NCBI GenBank assembly: GCA_964551175.1
Contig: CAZKBZ010000060.1
Location: 1-16,778, forward strand
From: Desulfobulbus_C sp964551175
GTDB taxonomy: Bacteria; Desulfobacterota; Desulfobulbia; Desulfobulbales; Desulfobulbaceae
Length of the DNA: 16,778 nucleotides
Reading direction: 5' to 3'
The position numbers were made by a program, and so were the translations under genes. The notes under the pieces were generated by a model. It made no database searches and was not told the DNA's origin. It saw only the letters and a list, made by a program, of their open reading frames with translations. Positions 1 to 7,083 of this stretch are shown piece after piece. How positions within the stretch are numbered: position 1 is the first letter of the stretch; each line of letters opens with the position of its first letter.

Positions 1-35
1 CTGTTTGTTTCTCTACCAAAGGAGGCAAAAAAAAG

Positions 36-341
36 ATGACCGTTTCAGAATGGCTGGATGAACAGGAAGCAGCAGGTGTGGATGTGTCTCAAATCGAATT
101 GCCTAAAAATCTGGCATACGATGAAGACCCGGATGAGACACTTTACTTTAAACAGATAAATCCATGCGGGCTTCTCTGTACCGGGAACCATCCCTTTGCA
201 ACGGTTGAACGCTTTGGACACTGGTATTATTCAAGAGGTCAGGACAAGAAAGCGGGTATTCACTCTTCGGAAATGAAGTGGAGCCTGTTTACCAGGGATA
301 AGGATTTCGCTCTGCAGACAGCGAAAGAGCATATTGAGTAA
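36..341 (+). CDS. Conserved-looking hypothetical protein, 101 aa, upstream of a sirohaem protein
   Basis: I do not recognise this family. It is a soluble, acidic 101-aa protein with no signal peptide or membrane segment. The start is well supported: a strong AAAGGAGG ribosome site at 18-25 lies about ten bases before the ATG. The only striking motif is NPCGLLCTGNHPF in the middle (a CX3C pair), followed by an aromatic stretch (FGHWYY). Two cysteines three residues apart could bind metal or form a disulfide, but that is speculation. The gene ends 35 bases before the sirohaem protein at 377, same strand, so the two are probably co-transcribed and the protein may work with it. The reading frame is real by its ribosome site and position; the function is unknown. 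Confidence 0.75.
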   Translation: MTVSEWLDEQEAAGVDVSQIELPKNLAYDEDPDETLYFKQINPCGLLCTGNHPFATVERFGHWYYSRGQDKKAGIHSSEMKWSLFTRDKDFALQTAKEHIE

Positions 342-376
342 AGGCCACCTTTTTTAAGCACGAGGAGTTTCAAGAG

Positions 377-997
377 ATGAGCGACAACTCTCCGGGAGTC
401 AGCATTACCGTGTTGCTCCCTGCCGGGCGATTACCCCTTGACCTGATGAAAACCAGTCATGATCTGGCACAACAGTATGATTTTTCCATCTACTGTTCCC
501 TGAGCCAGAACATGAGGCTGATCAATGTTCCGGAATCAGCTGTAGAGCATGTGAAAAGTGAGCTTGCCATACTTGGTGCCGACTTTAAAGGCCCGGGCAA
601 GTTTCCTCTTCCCAGGATCTGCATCGGCAAGCCTCACTGCACCCTCGGCCTGGTGGATACGGAACAGTTAAGCCGGAAAATTCTTGAGCGATTCGGGGGC
701 CGGGAAAAAACCAAGGCACGGTTCAAGATAGCCATAGCCGGATGCACTGTCGGCTGCTCCTGGCCCAAAAACACCGATATCTCCATCATGGCCACCCGGG
801 CAGGCTATACGGTTTTTGCGGGCGGCAAGGGCGGGCTGATACCGCGGGTTGCCAGAAGAATCAAGGTCAAGGCCACTGAAAAAGAAGTGCTGGCCACCCT
901 TGAAACACTGGTTGATTTTCATGATCGAAAAACAAAAACAAAACAGCGGATGTATCAGCTGCTCAAGCATCCGGACTTTCCCTTTCCAGAGGTTTAA
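377..997 (+). CDS. Small sirohaem/[4Fe-4S] protein, assimilatory-type sulfite reductase-like (nitrite/sulfite reductase half-domain)
   Basis: The 206-aa protein carries the full sulfite/nitrite reductase cofactor signature: C82-X5-C88 (CIGKPHC) and C123-X3-C127 (CTVGC, followed by SWP). In this family the four cysteines bind a [4Fe-4S] cluster and the last one bridges to sirohaem iron. N-terminal residues 8-70 match the ferredoxin-like half domain, including the NMRLINVP strand. Ordinary sulfite reductases have two such halves (about 400-570 aa); this has one, like the roughly 218-aa low-spin assimilatory-type sulfite reductase of Desulfovibrio vulgaris. No ferredoxin insert or flavin domain is present, so electrons must come from a partner. 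An AGGAG at 363-367 supports the ATG. Sulfite or nitrite reduction is plausible, but the in vivo role of these small proteins is unsettled. Confidence 0.85.
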   Translation: MSDNSPGVSITVLLPAGRLPLDLMKTSHDLAQQYDFSIYCSLSQNMRLINVPESAVEHVKSELAILGADFKGPGKFPLPRICIGKPHCTLGLVDTEQLSRKILERFGGREKTKARFKIAIAGCTVGCSWPKNTDISIMATRAGYTVFAGGKGGLIPRVARRIKVKATEKEVLATLETLVDFHDRKTKTKQRMYQLLKHPDFPFPEV

Positions 998-1050
998 GAG
1001 CGGTGGAGACCCGGGAACGCCCCACTCTGCCGAAAGGTGTTCCGGTAAGC

Positions 1051-1077
1051 TGGTGTTCCACTGTTACACCATCTTTT
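1051..1077 (+). terminator. Possible weak rho-independent terminator after the sirohaem gene
   Basis: A six-base-pair stem (TGGTGT 1051-1056 with ACACCA 1066-1071, loop of nine) is followed by TCTTTT. It lies between the convergent sirohaem gene and rdgB and overlaps the last codons of rdgB. The stem is short, so this is only a candidate. Confidence 0.3.
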
Positions 1078-1747
1078 CCTGTGACCAATCGTTGTGTTCA
1101 AACTCGGAGTGGTCGGGCTTGGGAGGTTTGATCTCTTCCATGCGCTGACGGATCCAGACCATGACTTTGTCAAACTCTGCGGCCAGTTCCTGCATGGCCC
1201 TGCCCCGATGGCTGACCCTGCTCTTCTCTTCCATGGATACCTCGGCAAAGGTTTTGCCGAAATCCTCATACAGGAAGATCGGGTCATAGCCGAAGCCGGA
1301 TTCCCCCCTGCGTTCCGTCGTGATTTTGCCGTCACAACGACCCTCCCAGGTCAGGGCCGGACCACCCGGTGTTGCCAGGGAAAGGACGCATTCAAAATGT
1401 GCGGACCGGTCTTCTTTTCCCTCCATTGCTTTAAGCAGTTTCTCGCAGTTGTCCCAGTCTGTTGCATCTTCACCTGCATAGCGGGCCGAATACACCCCCG
1501 GTGCCCCGTCCAGCGCGTCCACCACGAGTCCGGAGTCGTCGGCAAGGGCCGGCAGCCCGAGGACCCTGGCATAGTGAAGCGCTTTTTTGTAGGCATTGTC
1601 GTCAAAGGTTTCACCGTCTTCGACTACTCCCGGCAATGGTCCGTAATCCTGGAGGCATTTGACCTCAACCGGAAAATCCTTGACCAGTTCCTGAAATTCT
1701 TTAACCTTGTTTTTGTTGTTTGTGGCCAGCACAATAATATTGTACAT
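1064..1747 (-). CDS. rdgB: XTP/dITP (non-canonical purine NTP) pyrophosphatase, RdgB/HAM1 family
   Basis: This cytoplasmic enzyme hydrolyses dITP, XTP and related deaminated purine nucleotides to monophosphates, keeping them out of DNA and RNA. All family signatures are visible: an N-terminal LATNNKNKVKEF phosphate-binding motif, ADDSGLVVDAL, the SARYAGE motif, GFGYDPIF and SHRGRAM near the end. At 227 aa it is slightly longer than the usual 190-210 aa because of a charged C-terminal tail rich in Glu, Lys and Pro. I chose the ATG at 1745-1747, which puts the beta strand IIVLATNN at the usual place and has an AGGA ten bases upstream. A TTG at 1772-1774 would add nine residues but has no ribosome site. 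It lies 59 bases downstream of queH and is probably co-transcribed with it. Confidence 0.93.
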   Translation of the reverse strand: MYNIIVLATNNKNKVKEFQELVKDFPVEVKCLQDYGPLPGVVEDGETFDDNAYKKALHYARVLGLPALADDSGLVVDALDGAPGVYSARYAGEDATDWDNCEKLLKAMEGKEDRSAHFECVLSLATPGGPALTWEGRCDGKITTERRGESGFGYDPIFLYEDFGKTFAEVSMEEKSRVSHRGRAMQELAAEFDKVMVWIRQRMEEIKPPKPDHSEFEHNDWSQEKMV

Positions 1748-1806
1748 GATGTGTTTATCCTGTTCCGAGTTCAATATGGGTAGTGATGCTTTTTTCCGTG
1801 CATACT

Positions 1807-2373
1807 CTATTCATTTTTTTGGAGTTGTCTCATCTTTTTCCGTAATTTTTTATCATAGCGCTCCTGCTCGCTGTAAATACAGCCGCAGTAGGGCTGCCGG
1901 TACAACTCCATTGCAATGGAACCGTCGATGCCTTGCTGCCAGCCTTCACGAAAATCCCGGTAAAAGAATTGAACACCATACTGGTCTGCCAGTTTGTTGC
2001 ACTTATCGATCAGTAGCTGGTGGTTCTGGTATTTTGAGTACAGCAGGGTCGAGGAGAACGCATCAGCACCCTGCTCTGCCGCAAGTATCGCTGTCGGCTC
2101 CAGGCGCATGTCGTAGCAGATGGAGCAACGTTTATTTTCGTTAAAGACAACCCGGCGCAGGTACTCGGTCAGCCCGTAGTTGCGATCGATTGTCACCTTG
2201 AATTTTTTTTGTTCGGAAAATTCAGCCAGCGTCTTGATGCGCCGTTTGAATTCGCGATAAGGGTGGATGTTCGGGTTATAAAAATAACCGGTCACCTCAT
2301 GCCCATGCTGCCGCAGAAATTCAAGAGGATATACGGCACATGGTCCGCAGCAGACATGCAGTAAAATATTCAT
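1807..2373 (-). CDS. queH: Epoxyqueuosine reductase QueH (DUF208 type)
   Basis: QueH performs the last step of queuosine synthesis, reducing epoxyqueuosine to queuosine in the wobble base of tRNAs with GUN anticodons. It replaces the cobalamin-dependent QueG in many anaerobes. The 188-aa protein starts with the signature HVCCGPC (Cys8, Cys9, Cys12), followed by FYNPNIHPYREF, then RCSICYDMRL (Cys83, Cys86) and PYCGC near the C terminus. The paired CC and CXXC cysteines at 8/9 and 83/86 fit the [4Fe-4S]-binding positions known for the family. The ATG at 2371-2373 has only a weak GAGA ribosome site. It lies 106 bases downstream of the sigma-54 activator on the same strand and precedes rdgB. No other queuosine gene is in the window. 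Confidence 0.94.
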   Translation of the reverse strand: MNILLHVCCGPCAVYPLEFLRQHGHEVTGYFYNPNIHPYREFKRRIKTLAEFSEQKKFKVTIDRNYGLTEYLRRVVFNENKRCSICYDMRLEPTAILAAEQGADAFSSTLLYSKYQNHQLLIDKCNKLADQYGVQFFYRDFREGWQQGIDGSIAMELYRQPYCGCIYSEQERYDKKLRKKMRQLQKNE

Positions 2374-2479
2374 GGAATTCTCTTTGTATCACGTCCTGGT
2401 TGGAGACATCAAAGATCAACGGTCGGTTTGTCGTTTTGTTAAAGATTAATGCTGACAGCTTATACCTGAAACCTGATAC

Positions 2480-4051
2480 CTATTTCACCTTGAACTGCTT
2501 CGGATCAATCCCGTAATTATGGATTTTATAGTTGACGATCCGCAGACTGGTATCCAGGTAACGGGCGGCCCTGGTCTGGTTGCCGTTGGTCTGTTTCAAT
2601 GCCTCAATGATCAGTTCCCGCTCAAAATTTTCAACTGCTGTGGCCAGGGAAAGAGGATTGTCTGAGCCGACTGTTTCGGAGCTCTGCAGGGTTGGCGGCA
2701 GGTGAATCGACAGTATGGAGCTGGAGTCACAGATGAGCACTGCCCGTTCCATGCAGTTCTGCAGTTCACGGACATTGCCGGGCCAGTGGTACTGAATAAG
2801 CAGGTCAATGGCGGATGTTGAAATGCGATCGATTTTTTTGTTGTTTTCCCTGCTGTATATCTCAAGAAAGTGTTCAGCCAGCAGCAGGATATCCGTGCGC
2901 CGTTCACGAAGCGGGGGCAGGTAGACGGGAAAGACGTTGAGCCGGTAGTAGAGGTCTTCCCGGAAATATCCCTCTTTAACAGCTGTCTCCAGGTCACGGT
3001 TGGTTGCAGCCACCAGCCGGATGTTGGTTTTCAGGATTTCAGTCCCGCCCAGCCGTTGAAAGGTGCGTTCCTGAATGACGTTGAGCAGTTTAACCTGCAC
3101 AGCAGGGCTGATTTCACCTATTTCATCAAGGAACAGGGTACCCCCTTCCGCCAGCTCAAAACGCCCTTGCTTGCTCTGGTGGGCCCCTGTAAACGCCCCC
3201 TTTTCGTGGCCGAACAGTTCGCTCTCCAGCAGAGTTTCCGGCAGGGCCGAGCAGTTGACAACGATAAACGGCCCCTCTGATCTGACCGAGTTGTGATGCA
3301 GAGCCTTTGCCACCAGGGTCTTGCCGGTACCGGATTCGCCCCTCAGCAGGACAGTGGCGTTTGAATCAGCTACCCTGTGAACCATTTCGAAAACTTCCTG
3401 CATACGCGAGGAGTTGCCGATAATATCCTTGATACGGTTTCTGGACGCAAGTTCCCGCTTGAGTTGCCGGTTCTCCCTGCGCAGGGCCTCTTTTTCCTCA
3501 TTTACCGCCTGAACCCGCTGCACGGCCTGGGAGATCAGGCCGCTGACAACGGTGAGAAAACGCATGTCCTGTTCAGACTGGAAGCCGAATCCCTGTTCAT
3601 AGACCCGGTCCACGGACAGCGCGCCGATGGACTGGTTCCCGGCCTTGACAGGAACACAGAGAAAAGAACTTTTCTTTTTCTGTTCATCACCCCGGCTCCT
3701 GGTCCGGTTCAGAAACAGCGGTTCCTCCCCGATCTGCGGCACGATAATCGGCTGGCCTGTGGCGACAACCCTTCCGGTGATCCCCTCACCCAGCTTATAT
3801 TTTCCCCTGCGCCGCGCCTCAGCGGAAATGGAATGGGCAACCTCGATTTCAAGCTCTCTGCTTATCGGATTGACAATGGTAACCGTACCGTTTTCCATGT
3901 CTTTCATATCGGCCAGGATAGCGACAACCTTTTCCAGGCATTCCTGGAGGTTTGCCGCAGAGGCGAGATTTCTGGTTATCTCATACAGGCAGCTGAGATC
4001 CTGCAGACCGATATCCTGGTGTTCCGGAGATATGTTTGAATCAGGTTCCAT
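2480..4051 (-). CDS. Sigma-54-dependent transcriptional activator, NifA-like (GAF - AAA+ - Fis HTH)
   Basis: The 523-aa protein has the three-domain layout of a NifA-type enhancer-binding protein. A GAF sensor domain covers about residues 20-190, then a charged coiled-coil linker, an AAA+ domain from about 210 to 445, and a Fis-type helix-turn-helix at the C terminus (TRAARYLDTSLRIVNYKI). The AAA+ domain is intact: Walker A GESGTGKT near residue 240, the sigma-54 contact loop GAFTGA near 287, Walker B GGTLFLDEIGE, and WPGNVRELQN in the lid. It should hydrolyse ATP to open sigma-54 promoters. There is no response-regulator receiver domain, so control is probably by a small ligand or protein at the GAF domain. 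No nif gene or clear sigma-54 promoter is nearby, so the target is unknown. The chosen ATG has no obvious ribosome site. Confidence 0.9.
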   Translation of the reverse strand: MEPDSNISPEHQDIGLQDLSCLYEITRNLASAANLQECLEKVVAILADMKDMENGTVTIVNPISRELEIEVAHSISAEARRRGKYKLGEGITGRVVATGQPIIVPQIGEEPLFLNRTRSRGDEQKKKSSFLCVPVKAGNQSIGALSVDRVYEQGFGFQSEQDMRFLTVVSGLISQAVQRVQAVNEEKEALRRENRQLKRELASRNRIKDIIGNSSRMQEVFEMVHRVADSNATVLLRGESGTGKTLVAKALHHNSVRSEGPFIVVNCSALPETLLESELFGHEKGAFTGAHQSKQGRFELAEGGTLFLDEIGEISPAVQVKLLNVIQERTFQRLGGTEILKTNIRLVAATNRDLETAVKEGYFREDLYYRLNVFPVYLPPLRERRTDILLLAEHFLEIYSRENNKKIDRISTSAIDLLIQYHWPGNVRELQNCMERAVLICDSSSILSIHLPPTLQSSETVGSDNPLSLATAVENFERELIIEALKQTNGNQTRAARYLDTSLRIVNYKIHNYGIDPKQFKVK

Positions 4052-4075
4052 AAGTGAGCAACTGACAGGAGAATA

Positions 4076-4104
4076 TTGACAGCATCTGTTTGAAATGGTA
4101 ATTA
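4076..4104 (+). promoter_or_regulatory. Candidate sigma-70 promoter for the tandem serine tRNAs
   Basis: A perfect -35 box TTGACA (4076-4081) is followed after 17 bases by TAATTA (4099-4104), with TG just upstream as in extended -10 promoters. The -10 match is poor (an offset reading GGTAAT at 4097-4102 fits better but gives a 15-base spacer). Transcription would start about ten bases before the tRNA. Confidence 0.45.
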
Positions 4105-4121
4105 CTCCAGACGCAAACGCT

Positions 4122-4207
4122 GGAGGAATGGCCGAGTGGTTGAAGGCGGCGGTCTTGAAAACCGTTGTACGAAAGTACCGTGGGTTCGAATCCTACTTCC
4201 TCCGCCA
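4122..4207 (+). tRNA. tRNA-Ser (anticodon TGA)
   Basis: The cloverleaf is complete. The acceptor arm GGAGGAA pairs with TTCCTCC, the D arm starts GCCGAGTGG, and the anticodon loop CTTGAAA gives anticodon TGA at 4156-4158. The long class II variable arm GTAC-GAAA-GTAC is typical of serine tRNA, and the T arm carries GGTTCGAATCC. The 3' CCA is encoded. It reads UCA and related serine codons. Confidence 0.97.
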
Positions 4208-4221
4208 CATATCAACAAACC

Positions 4222-4314
<93 letters not shown>

Positions 4315-4322
4315 GTCCATGT

Positions 4323-4348
4323 AACCCGCTCTTCGGAGCGGGTTTTTT
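4323..4348 (+). terminator. Strong rho-independent terminator after the serine tRNAs
   Basis: A nine-base-pair stem AACCCGCTC/GAGCGGGTT closed by a TTCG tetraloop leads directly into a run of six T, of which the first two also belong to the stem. It sits nine bases after the second tRNA. It faces the convergent SH3 gene, whose stop is at 4371, and the sequence could act for both strands, though only the + side has the T run. Confidence 0.92.
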
Positions 4349-4370
4349 GGTGGCACACTCTTTTTTCGGG

Positions 4371-4835
4371 TTAAAATCCCCAGAGCAGACTTCGTTTCAC
4401 CCAGCCGGTCACCTTTTTCCCGTGGCGGACCTTTACCCAGCCGCTTTTCTGGGCCAGCGTCCTGAACACCACTCCGTAATACGCCTTGGCAACGATTCTC
4501 TTGTTTGTTCCCGGCCCGCTGCGGACGTTAATCCGTTTTTTAGTTTTTTTATGGACCTTGACGATCATGTGCGGTGTCCTGTTCACCACGTTCTTGTGCA
4601 CCCAGCCGATGGTGCCTTCAAAATCCTGGACCCGTATCCAGTTGCCGGAATACTTCAGCACTTTAAGCGGAAAACCATCACCCAGTTTCCAGATAACCTT
4701 ATATTTTTTGCCCGGACCGGAACGCATGTTGATGTCATTGCCGTTGATCGCCACCATTTTGGCCAGGGCGGATCCGGTACTGAAAACCAGCAGAAATACT
4801 ATTGTGAACAGGATGACAGAGTGTGTTTTTTTCAT
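4371..4835 (-). CDS. Secreted or periplasmic protein with two bacterial SH3 domains
   Basis: Residues 1-25 form a signal peptide (basic start, hydrophobic core, SALA cut region), so the protein is exported. Two SH3b repeats follow, each with the hallmark NMRSGPG or NVRSGPG and a closing GWV motif (about residues 27-85 and 90-152). Such domains usually bind peptidoglycan or proteins. The mature protein is strongly basic, with many Lys and Arg. There is no catalytic domain, so it is probably a binding or structural protein of the envelope. The ATG is four bases from the stop of the polyferredoxin gene and has no clear ribosome site, suggesting translation coupled to that gene. The domain call is firm; the biological role is not known. 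Confidence 0.85.
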   Translation of the reverse strand: MKKTHSVILFTIVFLLVFSTGSALAKMVAINGNDINMRSGPGKKYKVIWKLGDGFPLKVLKYSGNWIRVQDFEGTIGWVHKNVVNRTPHMIVKVHKKTKKRINVRSGPGTNKRIVAKAYYGVVFRTLAQKSGWVKVRHGKKVTGWVKRSLLWGF

Positions 4836-4839
4836 TGTA

Positions 4840-5736
4840 TTATACGTGGGCTGTTTTTTTCGTTGATTTCATTTTTTCAGCAAACATCGGGTAGCCTGCC
4901 ACCTCCACCGAGATGGCGCCAAAACGACAGGCCTCGGTCATGCAGCGCATGCAGTTGACGCACTCGCAGCTGTTCGGCGTCTCATTAAATCGTATTTCCA
5001 CCGGGCAAACAGTATGGCAGGCTCCGCACTTTGTACAGTTATCTTCATTTAATTTCAACTGAATCAGCTGATAACGACTGAACAGGGCATAAAAGGCGCC
5101 AAGTGGACAGGTTGTTCTGCAGAAGGGACGGGAAGACAGAACCGACCAGGCGATGAAACCGGCCAGGATGACTATTTTATTGACATACAGCCAGCCCACC
5201 GTACTTCTCAGGTCCGGCATCAGGACCAGCATGGGAATTCCTGCCTCCAGGGTACCCGCCGGACAGACAAATTTGCAGAACCAGGGTTTTCCCATCCCGA
5301 AATCATCCACCAGCACCAGGGGAAGGATGATGACAAAAAAAATCAGAAACAGGTACTTGCACCATCTGAGCCAGGCAGGTATGGAAAATTTTGGCGAGGG
5401 TATTTTGTGCAGCAGTTCCTGGAAAAAACCGAACGGGCAGGCCCAGCCGCAGATAAAGCGCCCAAATACCGCTCCCAGCATGCCCATGGACCCCAGTACA
5501 AAGGTGCCGATGTAAAACTGTCCGCTCTGCAGGGAAAAGCGGACACTCAGCAACAGTTGCTGCAGGCTGCCGATGGGGCAGTAGGTAGTAGCTGCCGGAC
5601 ATGAATAACAGTTGAGTCCGGGCGAGCAGATAACCTTGAGCGGTCCCTGGTAAAGGTTGCCGGTCACGGGAAACCCCCAGAAGCCGTTGGCCAGGAAAAA
5701 CCAGAGGGCCTGGACCCATTTTCTTGCCAGTTCCAT
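4840..5736 (-). CDS. Membrane-bound polyferredoxin, NapH/NosR-like 4Fe-4S protein
   Basis: The 298-aa protein is an integral membrane iron-sulfur protein of the NapH/CcoG/NosR group. The N-terminal part has a cysteine cluster C37, C43, C46, C53 (NCYSCP...YCPIG). Hydrophobic segments alternate with the family motifs CGWACPFG, CKFVCPAG and CRTTCPLG. The C-terminal part holds two ferredoxin-like [4Fe-4S] motifs, CTKCGACHTVCP and CECVNCMRCMTEAC; the second has CX4C spacing and lacks the usual terminal proline. Proteins of this type pass electrons between the quinone pool and other partners, but no nap or nos gene is here, so the partner is unknown. It begins six bases after a CXXC microprotein and has an AGGG ribosome site in that gap. 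The cofactor-binding class is clear; the reaction is not. Confidence 0.88.
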   Translation of the reverse strand: MELARKWVQALWFFLANGFWGFPVTGNLYQGPLKVICSPGLNCYSCPAATTYCPIGSLQQLLLSVRFSLQSGQFYIGTFVLGSMGMLGAVFGRFICGWACPFGFFQELLHKIPSPKFSIPAWLRWCKYLFLIFFVIILPLVLVDDFGMGKPWFCKFVCPAGTLEAGIPMLVLMPDLRSTVGWLYVNKIVILAGFIAWSVLSSRPFCRTTCPLGAFYALFSRYQLIQLKLNEDNCTKCGACHTVCPVEIRFNETPNSCECVNCMRCMTEACRFGAISVEVAGYPMFAEKMKSTKKTAHV

Positions 5737-5742
5737 GGTGCC

Positions 5743-5895
5743 CTACCCTATTCCTATGCACTCAAGGCAGATGGACTTGGCCTGCTCGAGCACCCTTGTC
5801 GGCTCATTCAGGCTGATGCCGACCAGCCAGAGGAGGAGAAAAAAGCCGAGCAGGATAAACGGCGCCCGCCTCATTCTGAACTGTTTGTTCTTCAC
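5743..5895 (-). CDS. CXXC-motif membrane microprotein, CD1871A-like, 50 aa
   Basis: This very short gene fits neatly between its neighbours. It starts with GTG at 5893-5895, whose last bases overlap the stop of the upstream gene (GTGA), and a GGGGAGAGGAAA ribosome site lies just before it. The product has a basic N terminus, one membrane segment at about residues 12-28, and a short tail ending in ICLECIGIG, a CXXC pair. By the positive-inside rule the tail with the CXXC would face the periplasm. The ending matches what I know of the CD1871A family of CXXC microproteins, which also tend to sit beside 4Fe-4S membrane proteins, as here. A redox or cofactor-delivery role for the neighbouring polyferredoxin is an inference. 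Confidence 0.82.
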   Translation of the reverse strand: MKNKQFRMRRAPFILLGFFLLLWLVGISLNEPTRVLEQAKSICLECIGIG

Positions 5896-6203
5896 TTTCC
5901 TCTCCCCGCAACAATATTGAGCACGGCATCTCTTTTCTCACCGATGCCCCTCTCTTTGTCCCGCCGATCATCCAGCGTGATCTGGGTTACTACCCGTTGT
6001 GCTCCCTTGTTAAAGGGATGTTCGTGGATTTTGGCTGCAAGCTGTAACAGTTCGTCTGCTTTACCGTGGATAACCGTTCCCATGTCGTTGAGAACAAAAT
6101 CAGCACCCTGTGCAGCCAGCAGTTGCTGAATATCGGCTACATATTCTCCCACGCTCGGCGTTTCAGTCCCCATGGGGATGATGGTGATCTGCATTAAGGC
6201 CAT
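5892..6203 (-). CDS. Thiamine-binding protein, MTH1187/YkoF-like family
   Basis: The 103-aa product matches the small MTH1187-type family (PF01910), a ferredoxin-like fold whose relatives bind thiamine or its pyrimidine part. Diagnostic stretches are QITIIPMGTETPSVGEYV at the start, FVLNDMGTVIHG in the middle and VVTQITLDDRRD near the end. I chose the ATG at 6201-6203, which has AGGGG eight bases upstream; the frame stays open further upstream, but those residues read across the end of parB. An ATG at 6192-6194 is a second option. It starts ten bases after parB and overlaps the following microprotein by four bases. It is cytoplasmic. The family is clear; whether it stores, senses or delivers thiamine is not known. 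Confidence 0.85.
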   Translation of the reverse strand: MALMQITIIPMGTETPSVGEYVADIQQLLAAQGADFVLNDMGTVIHGKADELLQLAAKIHEHPFNKGAQRVVTQITLDDRRDKERGIGEKRDAVLNIVAGRGK

Positions 6204-6213
6204 AATATTTCCC

Positions 6214-7083
6214 CTACTCCGTAACCAGGCTGACCAGCCGGTCAAGGTCATCGGATGAGTAGTATTCAATCTCCAGTTTTCCACGAACACCGTTCTGGAC
6301 AATTCTGACTTTTGTGTTCAGATGGTTTGTCAGCTGTGTGGACAGGGCGCGGCAGTAAGAGCTGGGGAGTTCATCACCCTTTACTTTGGTTTTTGGAGAG
6401 ACCTTTGGTTTTTTCGGTGTCTGCCGGCAGATGTTTTCCGTCTGCCGTACGGAAAGATCTTCCTGGAGGATTCGGTCCCTGACCTCCTGCATCAGCTGGG
6501 GGTCGTCTTTAAGGCGAAGCAGCACCCTGGCATGCCCTTCAGTAAGCTTAGACATTGCCACATCATTTTGAAGTGTTTCCGGTAAGTTGAGAAGTCTCAA
6601 CAGGTTTGTGATTGTGGAACGTTTACGGCCGACCTTACGGCCGACCTCTTCCTGGGTCAGGTTGAATTCATCTATGAGTCGGGCGTATGCCCTTGCCTCC
6701 TCTATGGGGTTCAGGTCGTGGCGCTGCACATTTTCAATAAGGGCAAGCTCAAGATTTTCCTCATCAGGGCCACCGTCCATGACAACTACCGGCACTTCGT
6801 CCTCACCGGCAATACGGGCTGCCCGCAGACGCCTTTCTCCGGCGATAAGCGTGTATCTGTTTCCTCCGCTCCGGGTCACAAGCAACGGCTGAATGACACC
6901 GCGTTCTCGGATTGACTCGGCCAGCTGGGCCAGCTTTTCCTCATCAAAAAAAGAACGCGGTTGATCGGGATTTGTTTCTATTTTGTCGATATCACAAAGA
7001 AAAAAGCGATCTTCATCCTCAAGGGAAAGATCGTCCGGTAACAGCGCCCCTACTCCCCTGCCCAAAACGTTTTTACTGCTCAT
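6214..7083 (-). CDS. parB: Chromosome partitioning protein ParB (Spo0J family)
   Basis: ParB binds parS sites, loads as a CTP-dependent clamp and spreads along DNA, guiding origin segregation with ParA. The 289-aa protein has the standard layout: an N-terminal LGRGVGALL ParA-contact segment, the NPDQPRSFFD region, the CTP-binding box GERRLRAARIAG (about residues 82-93), and ALIENVQRHDLNPIEEA. The parS-reading helix-turn-helix TQEEVGRKVGRKRSTITNLL comes next, and the C-terminal dimerisation domain is last. The ATG overlaps the parA stop (ATGA), so the two are translationally coupled. A perfect parS lies just upstream of parA. Everything needed for function is present. It is a chromosomal rather than plasmid type by its parS and neighbours. 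Confidence 0.97.
   Translation of the reverse strand: MSSKNVLGRGVGALLPDDLSLEDEDRFFLCDIDKIETNPDQPRSFFDEEKLAQLAESIRERGVIQPLLVTRSGGNRYTLIAGERRLRAARIAGEDEVPVVVMDGGPDEENLELALIENVQRHDLNPIEEARAYARLIDEFNLTQEEVGRKVGRKRSTITNLLRLLNLPETLQNDVAMSKLTEGHARVLLRLKDDPQLMQEVRDRILQEDLSVRQTENICRQTPKKPKVSPKTKVKGDELPSSYCRALSTQLTNHLNTKVRIVQNGVRGKLEIEYYSSDDLDRLVSLVTE

Noticed and set aside
1094..1783. Open frame of 229 codons on the + strand
   Set aside because: It is the complement of rdgB, where all conserved motifs are on the - strand.
4350..4364. TGGCAC-N5-TTTT as a sigma-54 promoter
   Set aside because: The -12 element lacks the required GC, and the site points into the back of the SH3 gene.
4839..4844. TATAAT on the - strand just before the SH3 gene as an internal promoter
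   Set aside because: There is no matching -35 at 16-18 bases, and transcription would start within the start codon.
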